The notes beneath the pieces were generated by a model. The model saw nothing but the letters and a program-made list of their open reading frames with translations, had not been told where the DNA came from and searched no databases. From the NCBI GenBank assembly GCA_049363815.1, contig JBMQEM010000071.1, positions 13,599-77,598 on the forward strand: DNA of 64,000 bases. The letters run 5' to 3'. A program made the position numbers and the translations under genes. The DNA is from JADKIH01 sp049363815 (GTDB lineage: Bacteria > Bacteroidota > Bacteroidia > AKYH767-A > 2013-40CM-41-45). Positions 56,716-64,000 of the stretch are shown here, in pieces (positions within the stretch are counted from its first letter, which is position 1; every line of letters starts with the position of its first letter).

Positions 56716-57844
56716 TTCTGTTTTTCTTTATTTCATGAACGACTCCGGGGTTCATTACTGAAAGTTTAAGCATTTCTATATTCAGTCCGGGGCCGAAAGC
56801 ACAAGTAAAGATCTTTTTACTTTTATGAGGAACTTCATTTCTGATTTTGACCAACATTTCATTTAAAATAAATAAAATAGTAGGTGACGACATGTTTCCA
56901 TAGTTGTACAATACATTCAGCGAGTCTTCAACTGCCTTATCATGAAGAGCAAGACTTTTCTGTACAGCCTCAACTATCCTGACACCACCGGGATGAATAG
57001 CCCAAAGATCAATCTCTGCCGGCTCACATTTCAGGAAAGCACTCACAACAGGCTCAATAGATGATCCAATGGCATCTACGATATGTTTGCTCAGGAACAT
57101 CCTGAATGCTTTTGAGGAAACATTCCATGTCATGAGATCCATAGTGCCGGGAATGTATGCTGAACCAATATCGTCGATACGTAATACCGGCGTATGTTTC
57201 CCATAACCTGAATTATCACCACAAACAAGAGTTGCAGCAGCACCATCTGCAAAAAGTAAATTTGCCAGTACATCTTCATCCTTTAAGGAAGGAGCAAAAT
57301 GCAAAGAACAAAGCTCAACACAAACAATTAGAATTACTGCCTTAGGATCTGCTTTTGCAATATACTGTGCATGTTTAAGTGCTTTAAGTGCAGCATAACA
57401 ACCAAGGAAATTTATCCCAAGTTTCTCAGTATGCATCAAACCCATTTCTTCAGCAAGCAGAAACTCAAGTCCGGGAGCAGAAACTCCTGTACAGGTAACA
57501 GTAATTAAATGTGTCACTTCATTTGGCTTTACTTCTGAGCTGTCTAATAATTTTTCGACAGCGATTTTGCCAAGTGAAACTGCTTTAAGGTTAAAAACAT
57601 TCAAGCGTTTCTCAACATCCGGATTTCTTTCACCATCAGCGAATAGCTCAGTTACCTTGCCTTTAAAATCAGGAATACAACTATAGCGCGTCTCTATCCG
57701 GGTTTTTTGACTTATGATCCTGAGCTTTTTTCTGACTGAAGAATCTGAATTACTATCAAGAGTACCGGAATAAAATTCCACCATTTCGTCTTTACTGACA
57801 GAAAATGGTGGTACTGCTGTAGCTATATCGAGTATGAAAGGCAT
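56687..57844 (-). CDS. Type III polyketide synthase
   Basis: 385 residues, the normal length. The chalcone-synthase-type catalytic triad is complete: Cys149 (NFLGCYAAL), His284 (WAIHPGG) and Asn317 (YNYGNMSSPT). The FADGAAA and CTGVSAPG blocks are also present. These enzymes extend a CoA starter with malonyl-CoA and cyclise it to a resorcinol, pyrone or phloroglucinol. The starter unit and chain length cannot be read from the sequence. It lies one base before the UbiA stop and overlaps the methyltransferase gene. Confidence 0.95.
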   Translation of the reverse strand: MPFILDIATAVPPFSVSKDEMVEFYSGTLDSNSDSSVRKKLRIISQKTRIETRYSCIPDFKGKVTELFADGERNPDVEKRLNVFNLKAVSLGKIAVEKLLDSSEVKPNEVTHLITVTCTGVSAPGLEFLLAEEMGLMHTEKLGINFLGCYAALKALKHAQYIAKADPKAVILIVCVELCSLHFAPSLKDEDVLANLLFADGAAATLVCGDNSGYGKHTPVLRIDDIGSAYIPGTMDLMTWNVSSKAFRMFLSKHIVDAIGSSIEPVVSAFLKCEPAEIDLWAIHPGGVRIVEAVQKSLALHDKAVEDSLNVLYNYGNMSSPTILFILNEMLVKIRNEVPHKSKKIFTCAFGPGLNIEMLKLSVMNPGVVHEIKKNRNAVSTSIHT

Positions 57845-57845
57845 T

Positions 57846-58715
57846 TTATTTTTTGATTAACAGAATAATAAAAAATACATTATTTAAGAAAGAAGAAAGT
57901 ACAAGCATCGTCATGGTGTTTCTGAAATTAACGTGCCGGCTTTCTCTGAAAGACCTGAATGCCCATACAAGGAAATAAAGAGTTGCAGGGAACATCACCA
58001 GATTAAACAGTATGAAATTTACATTTGATACATCTTCATTGAACGACAGATAAATGAAGACTGTTGAAAGTAAAAACATAATCGCCGAAAACACAAAAGT
58101 ACCACGCTTACCTAGTAACATACTCAATGTCCTGACTCCATCCTTAGCATCAGAATCGTGTTGGTAGATCTGTGTCAATGGATATACTGTTCCAATAAAA
58201 AACGATGCCGCTAAGGCAGGGAAAACAACATTTTTACTCAATATCAGGGGACCGGAATCAAATGCAAAGAAATTTCCAAGAAATACCCATGCGCCCTGGA
58301 GAACAAAGACAATCAAGAAGCCGGTAAGAGGATACCTTTTCAAGCGGATCGTCCGGTTACTATATAACCGGGATGCAAGAATATAGACCAGTACAAATCC
58401 GGAAAAATAAAGATCGATCAGACAAGCCAGAAAAAAGGCTGAAATATCAAAAATGTTGGATATATATAATAATGCTATAGTAGGTTTTGGCGGTGATTTT
58501 AAACCACCGATCGGGCCATCATCCCTGTCATGAAAACTATTATAAGCATTACTTGAAGGAAATACCAGGACATGCCAAATGAAGATCACAAGCCAAAATC
58601 TAAGATCCAGATCCGGTCTGATATAATAAAACGAAAACAAGGATATAGGCAAGAGAAAAAATGAAAATGGAAACCGAAGAAGCAGAAGCGTTTCTGAATT
58701 GATTTTCGTTTTCAT
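57846..58715 (-). CDS. UbiA-family prenyltransferase
   Basis: 289 residues with about eight membrane helices. The first aspartate motif is NSFHDRDDGPIGG, the second HDSDAKDGVRTL; both bind the magnesium-diphosphate of the prenyl donor in this family. It joins a prenyl chain to an aromatic acceptor in the membrane. Between TspO (47 bases upstream) and the polyketide synthase (one base apart), the most direct acceptor is the polyketide ring. Menaquinone or heme O synthesis is less likely because their other genes are absent. Confidence 0.88.
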   Translation of the reverse strand: MKTKINSETLLLLRFPFSFFLLPISLFSFYYIRPDLDLRFWLVIFIWHVLVFPSSNAYNSFHDRDDGPIGGLKSPPKPTIALLYISNIFDISAFFLACLIDLYFSGFVLVYILASRLYSNRTIRLKRYPLTGFLIVFVLQGAWVFLGNFFAFDSGPLILSKNVVFPALAASFFIGTVYPLTQIYQHDSDAKDGVRTLSMLLGKRGTFVFSAIMFLLSTVFIYLSFNEDVSNVNFILFNLVMFPATLYFLVWAFRSFRESRHVNFRNTMTMLVLSSFLNNVFFIILLIKK

Positions 58716-58762
58716 TTTTAAAGTGGGATTAAAGTGAAAGGTACTATTATAGACTTTTCAGA

Positions 58763-59260
58763 TCAGTTTAGCTTCCATATTGCAAAATTCAATATTGCTG
58801 CAAAACAAACCCATGAAATATACGGAATCAATAACCAGGATGCAACTCTTGAAAATCGGGCAAACTTAAAGATCGTCATTATGATTGTTACGATCATCAG
58901 GCAGATCACTACTAATGAAAAAGTCAATGAATGAAATCTAAAAAAGATAATTGACCACCAGAAATTCAGAAATAACTGTAATGCAAAAATGTATAATGCG
59001 CGCTTCTTCTCTGCTATTCGGGTATCAACTACCTCTTTATTCCAGATCACAGCCAGTGAAATTCCCATGATCAGATAAAGAACAGTCCACACAGGAGCAA
59101 ACACAGAAGAAGGCGGATTCCATACAGGTTTATCAAGTTCCGCAAACCACGGATACATTGAAGACATAGACAACACCGAACTTAAGATGCCAGTTGATTC
59201 ACAGATCAGAACTGCAATTATTAATCTGGAAAGAAAGGATGTACGCTGCTGATTTTTCAT
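58763..59260 (-). CDS. tspO: TspO/MBR-family tryptophan-rich sensory protein
   Basis: 165 residues, five membrane helices. Family motifs: YPWFAELDKPVWNPPSSVFAPVW, YLIMGISLAVIW, LQLFLNFWWSIIFFRF and PYISWVCFAAILNFAIWKLN. TspO proteins bind porphyrins and other hydrophobic molecules and influence pigment and stress regulation. It is first in the string tspO-ubiA-T3PKS-methyltransferase-flavoprotein. A role in handling a hydrophobic intermediate or pigment is possible but not proven. Confidence 0.92.
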   Translation of the reverse strand: MKNQQRTSFLSRLIIAVLICESTGILSSVLSMSSMYPWFAELDKPVWNPPSSVFAPVWTVLYLIMGISLAVIWNKEVVDTRIAEKKRALYIFALQLFLNFWWSIIFFRFHSLTFSLVVICLMIVTIIMTIFKFARFSRVASWLLIPYISWVCFAAILNFAIWKLN

Positions 59261-59332
59261 ATGGAAGTATCTTACTTTAACAATTCAGGATGAAAAAAGA
59301 TTTAATCGATGGAAAGTTTGATCTGAATACAA

Positions 59333-60001
59333 TTATTTTGAAGCTGCGATCCTTGGTGTTATATCAGTAAATTTCTGAGGGTATTGATAGATTAAACCTT
59401 GAGTAAGTACTTTCGAGATCCTGGCCGCATTAATCATCATTTTATCGAAAGCAATTAATTCCAGATCATATTCTCTCATGGTTCTCTGTCTTATTAATTC
59501 ATAATTCGTGTCTACTTGTTCGTTAAACAGAGTATTCAATTCCCGAAGCATCCATTTTGAATTTAATTTATGCAGGTATTCTGCGATTGCATTAACGCTT
59601 CTTCGCCAACGCTCCCTTGCCTCCATGGCCAGCAAACTGTCTGTAGGTGCAAGTTTTATCAACTCGATACGGAAATTCACATCTGAATAAAGCAATTCCA
59701 TCAATGCAATCTGTGATTCATCATCAAAGAAATCCTTAAACAGTTTACATATTTCCTCCTGATTCTTTATGAGCCGCCACAGCGCCTGATCATTACCTGG
59801 CATCGTATCTAGAATGCTGATCATGAGATTTCTTGTCCAATAACTATTTTCCTGCCAAAGTGTGCTCATTTTCTCACGCAATTCAAGTGTACTGATTTTT
59901 GCCTGCAAAGGAGCGCTTTTAGTCAATTGAGACTGTGGGAAAACAGATCCTGTTCCGGTAATGAATAATAGAAGGAGAGCAATGAAAAGACGAACCATCA
60001 T
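59333..60001 (-). CDS. Secreted helical protein of unknown function
   Basis: 222 residues from the ATG pair at 60001; the open frame reaches a TTG at 60082 but only the later start gives a signal peptide (FIALLLLFITGTGSVF). The mature part is nearly all helical, with LREKMSTLWQENSYWTRNLMIS, RLIKNQEEI and YQYPQKFTD near the end. This pattern is that of a family of four-helix secreted proteins found in Bacilli and others that databases often mislabel acetylglutamate kinase; I see no kinase motif. It lies 72 bases upstream of tspO on the same strand. No function is proposed. Confidence 0.65.
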   Translation of the reverse strand: MMVRLFIALLLLFITGTGSVFPQSQLTKSAPLQAKISTLELREKMSTLWQENSYWTRNLMISILDTMPGNDQALWRLIKNQEEICKLFKDFFDDESQIALMELLYSDVNFRIELIKLAPTDSLLAMEARERWRRSVNAIAEYLHKLNSKWMLRELNTLFNEQVDTNYELIRQRTMREYDLELIAFDKMMINAARISKVLTQGLIYQYPQKFTDITPRIAASK

Positions 60002-60088
60002 GAAGGAATTGTATCCGCAGTTAGATATTTCATCTTCTAAAAAAAATATGCCATTCCCCTCTCCGGCCTTCATCGATTCCAAATAAAA

Positions 60089-60110
60089 AAGGGAGTCAAA
60101 TGACTCCCTT
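60089..60110 (-). terminator. Terminator of the dockerin-like gene
   Basis: GGGAGTCA / TGACTCCC palindrome at 60091-60108, followed on the minus strand by TTTTTTATTT, about 70 bases after the stop at 60181. Confidence 0.85.
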
Positions 60111-60180
60111 CAATTATTATTTTAAAACTGCTGATCTGATTCCTGGTTATTCAACCTTAAATCGTATCAATATTTTCTGA

Positions 60181-61416
60181 TTACGGGTGTAATGAAAACA
60201 CACCTAAACTGTTGTTCTGATCATAGAATGGGAAATCACCTGCATCAACAAATCCATCACCATTTAAGTCAGTAGCAAAATAGTCCCCGAAAAGACCTTC
60301 TGAGTTATCGAAATCGAATAGCGGAAAATCACCTGCATCAACGAATTCATCTTGGTTTAAATCACCTGTAAAGAATGCATATACACCGGCATCAACCAGA
60401 GATGCATTGTCAGCATAAGTCTGTGACAAATTTGAAGTGAAATCATAGGATGTAAAAGCAGGATCTATCAGAATCGGATTACTCCATGACTGAACAGTGT
60501 TTCTGTGATAAACGGCAACATAGTAGGTGTTGTAAGCTGCGCCTGCAGGCAGTGCACATGTGATCTTTCCATCAGTCATAACAACGCCACGTATTGAAGC
60601 GAAAACAGTTCCCGGATTGCTTTCAGGACGTAGTTCTATAGTAACTGAATCAGTTTGCAAGTAGGAAACGCTTTTCACTGCCTGATTAAGCAGTACTGAT
60701 TGCATTGTTGAACCACCGGCATAGTAACCTTCTAACATCATTGTTAATTCAAGAAGCGGGAAACAATTTCCAACGTTAACAGCAGGTCTTACTGTAGATC
60801 TTGAATCAGCATCAGAAGTTGAATATGTTTCATCGTTGAATTTAGCAACTCCATTGTAAGCTCTTCCAGGATAAAACAATTCGTAATTTGTTGTACATCC
60901 AGATTCTCTCCATGAGAACGATGTTCTTAAGCGCAGTGGAGAATTATTTGCAACGTAATTAAATTTCATATCAGGTGTAGCACATCCGAAAGAAACAGAA
61001 TTTGTTGCGCGAATCCGTGCTACGCGTAAAGGATTAACATCAACCAACGTTGAAATACATGTTGTTGGTGATGGCTTTACATTATAATTCACAGAACAAT
61101 TTATAAGCTTGTCTGTTGCGTTCCATTGGTATGCACCATTATAAGATGGTGATGTCAATTCGGAATATCCCGGTGCAGTTGAAAGGGTAAGTACTCCACC
61201 ATTCACCCATGCAGGATTTACATAGATTCCAGCCTGAAATGTTCTCAAGTCAAAACTTGATGTTGCTCCACTCGCTTTAACCACGACATCGAATTCATAG
61301 ATACCCGGAGAAATGTACAGTGGGTTATCAATGTAAAATGATGCACTTGGATCAACAGCTTTGACAGAGAATGATTGCACAAGGAATGCAACTACAATTA
61401 GTAATTTAATTTTCAT
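60181..61416 (-). CDS. Secreted protein with C-terminal dockerin-like calcium-binding repeats
   Basis: 411 residues with a signal peptide (1-20). The first half (about 25-200) has the strand pattern of a cohesin-like beta sandwich (YIDNPLYISPGIYEFDVVVKAS). The C-terminus holds two EF-hand-type loops: DLNQDEFVDAGDFPLFDFDN and DLNGDGFVDAGDFPFYDQNN, each spaced D-x-N-x-D-x-x-V-D-x-x-D as in dockerin type I. It ends in GVFSLHP and has no T9SS sorting domain. Both halves of a cohesin-dockerin idea in one protein would allow self-assembly, but this is only suggested by shape. It has its own promoter and terminator. Confidence 0.75.
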   Translation of the reverse strand: MKIKLLIVVAFLVQSFSVKAVDPSASFYIDNPLYISPGIYEFDVVVKASGATSSFDLRTFQAGIYVNPAWVNGGVLTLSTAPGYSELTSPSYNGAYQWNATDKLINCSVNYNVKPSPTTCISTLVDVNPLRVARIRATNSVSFGCATPDMKFNYVANNSPLRLRTSFSWRESGCTTNYELFYPGRAYNGVAKFNDETYSTSDADSRSTVRPAVNVGNCFPLLELTMMLEGYYAGGSTMQSVLLNQAVKSVSYLQTDSVTIELRPESNPGTVFASIRGVVMTDGKITCALPAGAAYNTYYVAVYHRNTVQSWSNPILIDPAFTSYDFTSNLSQTYADNASLVDAGVYAFFTGDLNQDEFVDAGDFPLFDFDNSEGLFGDYFATDLNGDGFVDAGDFPFYDQNNSLGVFSLHP

Positions 61417-61460
61417 GTTACGTGTTTTGATTGATTTGGAAATGCACTATTTCCGCTTTA

Positions 61461-61491
61461 CTAAAATAGACTTTTTTGATCAACATTACAA
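61461..61491 (-). promoter_or_regulatory. Promoter of the dockerin-like gene
   Basis: On the minus strand: TTG (61489-61491), 20 bases, TATTTTAG (61461-61468), one mismatch to TAnnTTTG, about 45 bases before the ATG. Confidence 0.45.
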
Positions 61492-61640
61492 GTTTTTTTT
61501 ATTAAAACATGTGATTTTGAATGAAAATTCATTTACACATCCTATTTCCTGCTTTTATCCAATCTGCTATAAAAATACTTCAATTTCCATTCCTATTCTG
61601 ATCTAAACGCTAGACAGGAATCAAAGTATCAGAAGGACAA

Positions 61641-61678
61641 AAAAAAAGCGGTAAGCACAAGTGCTTACCGCTTTTTTT
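61641..61678. terminator. Strong terminator of the SprB/PKD adhesin
   Basis: A perfect 18-base stem (outer A/T tracts, inner GCGGTAAGCAC / GTGCTTACCGC) with a 2-base loop, 17 bases beyond the adhesin stop. The T tract follows on either strand. Confidence 0.92.
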
Positions 61679-61695
61679 AAAGACTCTAGTTATGA

Positions 61696-64000
61696 TTATT
61701 CTACAACCAGGCGAAGAGTTTCAGTAGTGCCATCATTAGCAGTTACGCTAACCATGTACATACCTTTTGCTACACCTGTAAGGTCGATTTCCGTTGTATT
61801 GTAATCTGCATTAGCGTTAACAACATCACTAATCAATGTGTTACCGATCATGTCAGTTACTTTTACAATGTATTTAGACTCAGTAGCTGCATAGAAAGAA
61901 ACAATTGCTTTACCTGAAGTCGGGTTTGGATATGCACCGATTTCTGTACTTGCACTTGCTACGTTATCTGCTGCAGTACGGCAGAATAGGTTAACTGATA
62001 CTGATCTCTGACCAGGCTGAGAAGCACCACAAGCGTTGTTTGCGTTTGCACGAACAACTGCTGAAGATGTCAAAGCTGTGTTGAAGTTAACTGTTGCACT
62101 TGTTCCTGATGGAGCGATTGAAGCACCACCTGTTACAGACCAAGTATAAGAAGTTGCACTTGCAACCGGAGCTACAGTGTAAACAACAGCTGACTGAGTT
62201 TTACAAACTGAAGTCGGACCAGTTACTACCGGAGCAGCAGGACGAGATGTTACAGTATAACAACGAGCAGGACCTGAACCACAAGCATTGTTTGCTGTTA
62301 CACAAATGTTTGCTGAGTTTGAAGTGAATGCCGGTGTGAAATCAACAACGATAGACAATCCGTTTGGTGCTGTAGAAACAATGTTCACACCTGCAGGAAC
62401 TGACCATGTATATGAAGTTGCACCAGTTACTGCTGCAATTGAATACGTAACACCAGTTAACTGACATAGACCAGCTCCAGGACCAGAGATACCAGCCGGT
62501 TGAGTTGGAGTTGAACGAACAGCGAATGTACGAGCATAAGAACCACAAGAGTTAGATGCTGTAATTGATACGTTTCCAGTTGTCCAAGATGGACCGAAAG
62601 CGATCGTTGCTGTTGTAGTTGCACCAACTGTAGACTGAGATACAACTGTTGCATCACCAGTTACTGACCATACATGAGAAGTAGCACCTGTTACAGTAGC
62701 CATTGAATATACACCTGTTCCGTTAGCACAAACAAATGAAGGACCAGACACTGAATTAGAGTGTGTTGGAGTTCCTGTGATTGTCATACCACGAACAGCA
62801 GAGATACCATTACAGTTAACACCACGAACCTGGATAGAACCCTGACCGAAACCAGCTGGTACACTAACCTGAATTGTGTTTGTTCCCTGACCACTTACGA
62901 TAGATACTCCTGAACCTGTAACAGTCCAAGTGTAGCTTAATGCATTAGCAGCAGTAGTTGAGTATGTATAAGTTCCAGGACCACAAGCTTCAACCGGACC
63001 TGAGATTGGAGCAGGAACACCAGGATAAACTGTGATAACCGGTACGTTCATACAAGAAGTCATTGATGTACCGCAAGTATTAACTGCAGCAACACAGATG
63101 AATCCACCAGCATAAGTAGAGTTAAACGCTACTGTGATGCTGTTTGTAGTAGAAGAACCTGTTGCACCTGTAGGCAATGTCCAAACATAAGATGATGCAC
63201 CAGGAACCGCAGCTACTGAATACACGATACCAGATGTGTTACGACAAGCACCTGCAGGACCACTGATCATACCTGGAGTTGAAGGAGAACCACCTGAACC
63301 ACCAACAGTAGCAGAAGCAGAACCTGTACAACCGTTAGCATCAGTGATAGTTACTGTATATGTTCCAATTGCAAGACCTGTAGCAGTTGCTGAAGTCTGA
63401 CCATTTGACCATAGGTAAGTATAAGCTCCTGTACCACCTGTAGCAGTTACAGTAGCTGTACCATCGCTACCAGCACATGAAGAAGGAGTTGTTGTTGTTG
63501 TTCCTTCAACTTTTGCAGGCTCTGTTAAAGTTACCATTGCAGATGATGAACAACCATTTGCATCAGTTACAGTGTAAGTCATTGTACCAGCAAACTGAGA
63601 GTATGTACCTGTTCCTGTGTAAGGAGCAGTTCCACCTGTTGCAGTTACGTCAACTAAAGCTGAACCACCGAAACATGCAATTGTTCCTTGTGCAGATGCA
63701 GAAGCAACTAAAGCAGCAGGCTCAGTGATAGTGATCGTAGTTGTAGCTGAACAACCGTTAGCGTCAGTTACTGTGTAAGTATAAGTTCCTGCTACTTCAG
63801 AGAAGTTTCCTGTTCCTGTGTAAGGAGCAGTTCCACCTGTTGCAGATACTGTTACTGTTGAAGAACCACCGTTACAAAGAATCGCTGTAGCTGAAGACGA
63901 AGCAACAACTGCAGAAGGCTCAGTGATAGTGATCGTAGTTGTAGATGAACAACCGTTAGCGTCAGTTACTGTGTAAGTATAAGTTCCTGCTACTTCAGAG
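61696..64000 (-). CDS. SprB/PKD-repeat surface adhesin with T9SS sorting domain (N-terminus outside window)
   Basis: The minus frame is open from the right edge, so at least 767 residues are present. From the edge: three or more SprB-type repeats of 66-67 residues (each with TYTVTDANGC), a further repeat (SSCAGSDGTATVTATGG), five PKD-like domains (ISGPAGACRNTSGIVYSVA and so on) and a type A sorting domain (YPNPTSGKAIV ... MYMVSVTANDGTTETLRLVVE). SprB is the gliding adhesin of Flavobacterium; these proteins are exported by T9SS and move or fix the cell on surfaces. The order and wording match the giant protein's C-terminus, so the two are paralogues. Confidence 0.9.
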   Translation of the reverse strand, partial: SEVAGTYTYTVTDANGCSSTTTITITEPSAVVASSSATAILCNGGSSTVTVSATGGTAPYTGTGNFSEVAGTYTYTVTDANGCSATTTITITEPAALVASASAQGTIACFGGSALVDVTATGGTAPYTGTGTYSQFAGTMTYTVTDANGCSSSAMVTLTEPAKVEGTTTTTPSSCAGSDGTATVTATGGTGAYTYLWSNGQTSATATGLAIGTYTVTITDANGCTGSASATVGGSGGSPSTPGMISGPAGACRNTSGIVYSVAAVPGASSYVWTLPTGATGSSTTNSITVAFNSTYAGGFICVAAVNTCGTSMTSCMNVPVITVYPGVPAPISGPVEACGPGTYTYSTTAANALSYTWTVTGSGVSIVSGQGTNTIQVSVPAGFGQGSIQVRGVNCNGISAVRGMTITGTPTHSNSVSGPSFVCANGTGVYSMATVTGATSHVWSVTGDATVVSQSTVGATTTATIAFGPSWTTGNVSITASNSCGSYARTFAVRSTPTQPAGISGPGAGLCQLTGVTYSIAAVTGATSYTWSVPAGVNIVSTAPNGLSIVVDFTPAFTSNSANICVTANNACGSGPARCYTVTSRPAAPVVTGPTSVCKTQSAVVYTVAPVASATSYTWSVTGGASIAPSGTSATVNFNTALTSSAVVRANANNACGASQPGQRSVSVNLFCRTAADNVASASTEIGAYPNPTSGKAIVSFYAATESKYIVKVTDMIGNTLISDVVNANADYNTTEIDLTGVAKGMYMVSVTANDGTTETLRLVVE
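63721..64000 (-). repeat. Near-identical 198-base SprB-type repeat copies
   Basis: A unit starting at 63721 recurs at 63919, a 198-base (66-residue) period. The first 82 bases of the two copies differ at about one position as far as the window shows. An older, more diverged copy lies 201 bases further in. The array runs past the window edge. Confidence 0.85.

Noticed and set aside
59333..60001. Acetylglutamate kinase
   Set aside because: The name is used for look-alikes, but there is a signal peptide, an all-helical pattern and no amino acid kinase motif.
63520..64000. 198-201 base repeats as a mobile or CRISPR-like repeat
   Set aside because: They are in-frame SprB-type protein repeats within an open coding frame.
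1..64000. tRNA, rRNA, insertion sequence, integrase or prophage genes
   Set aside because: I looked through the gaps and proteins and saw no cloverleaf candidate, ribosomal RNA core, transposase, integrase or phage structural gene.

Overview
The window is chromosomal DNA of a Bacteroidota bacterium. Evidence: several proteins end in a type IX secretion (T9SS) type A sorting domain, there are two TonB-dependent receptors, a PorV/PorQ-type barrel, SprB-type repeats, an MlaEFD set without MlaB/MlaC, and promoters that fit the phylum's TTTG / TAnnTTTG consensus. Base composition is AT-rich. The lineage below phylum cannot be fixed by eye. I see no rRNA, tRNA, insertion sequence, prophage or CRISPR array.

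Layout. 1-640 (minus, cut by the left edge): N-terminal part of a pentameric ligand-gated ion channel-like protein. 1143-17192: a 5349-residue secreted mosaic protein (LamG, leucine-rich repeat, metal-binding, SprB and PKD-like modules around a subtilisin-like protease and a lysine-rich hexapeptide repeat). 17514-23278: TPR-adenylate cyclase, a small sigma-factor-like protein, a secreted GEVED-type protein, a DUF5723-type barrel and mscL. 23417-26691: a cobalamin riboswitch controlling a BtuB-like receptor and a BtuG-like beta-propeller lipoprotein. 26758-35950: housekeeping genes (DUF58, trxA, dnaE, ruvC, HIT, greA) plus a glycosyltransferase/flippase-like pair. 36051-45135: a three-gene operon of TonB receptor, 1396-residue exported protein and PorV-like protein. 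45542-49096: smc. 49184-54905: S41 protease-like protein, mlaE-mlaF-mlaD, an alpha/beta hydrolase and YihY. 54902-59260: a compact minus-strand group of tspO, a UbiA prenyltransferase, a type III polyketide synthase, a methyltransferase and a FAD oxidoreductase. 59333-64000: a helical secreted protein, a dockerin-like secreted protein and a second SprB/PKD adhesin cut by the right edge.

How the genes work together. The best candidate for an undescribed system is the type III PKS group. Its enzymes can be read as a route: polyketide ring formation, C- or O-methylation, flavin-dependent oxidation or reduction, and prenylation in the membrane, giving a prenylated phenol or quinone lipid. The riboswitch operon forms a complete surface capture and outer-membrane import unit for vitamin B12. 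The TonB receptor, giant exported protein and PorV homologue look like a dedicated surface complex. The giant protein near the left end and the truncated adhesin at the right end share a co-linear C-terminal module set and are paralogues delivered by T9SS.
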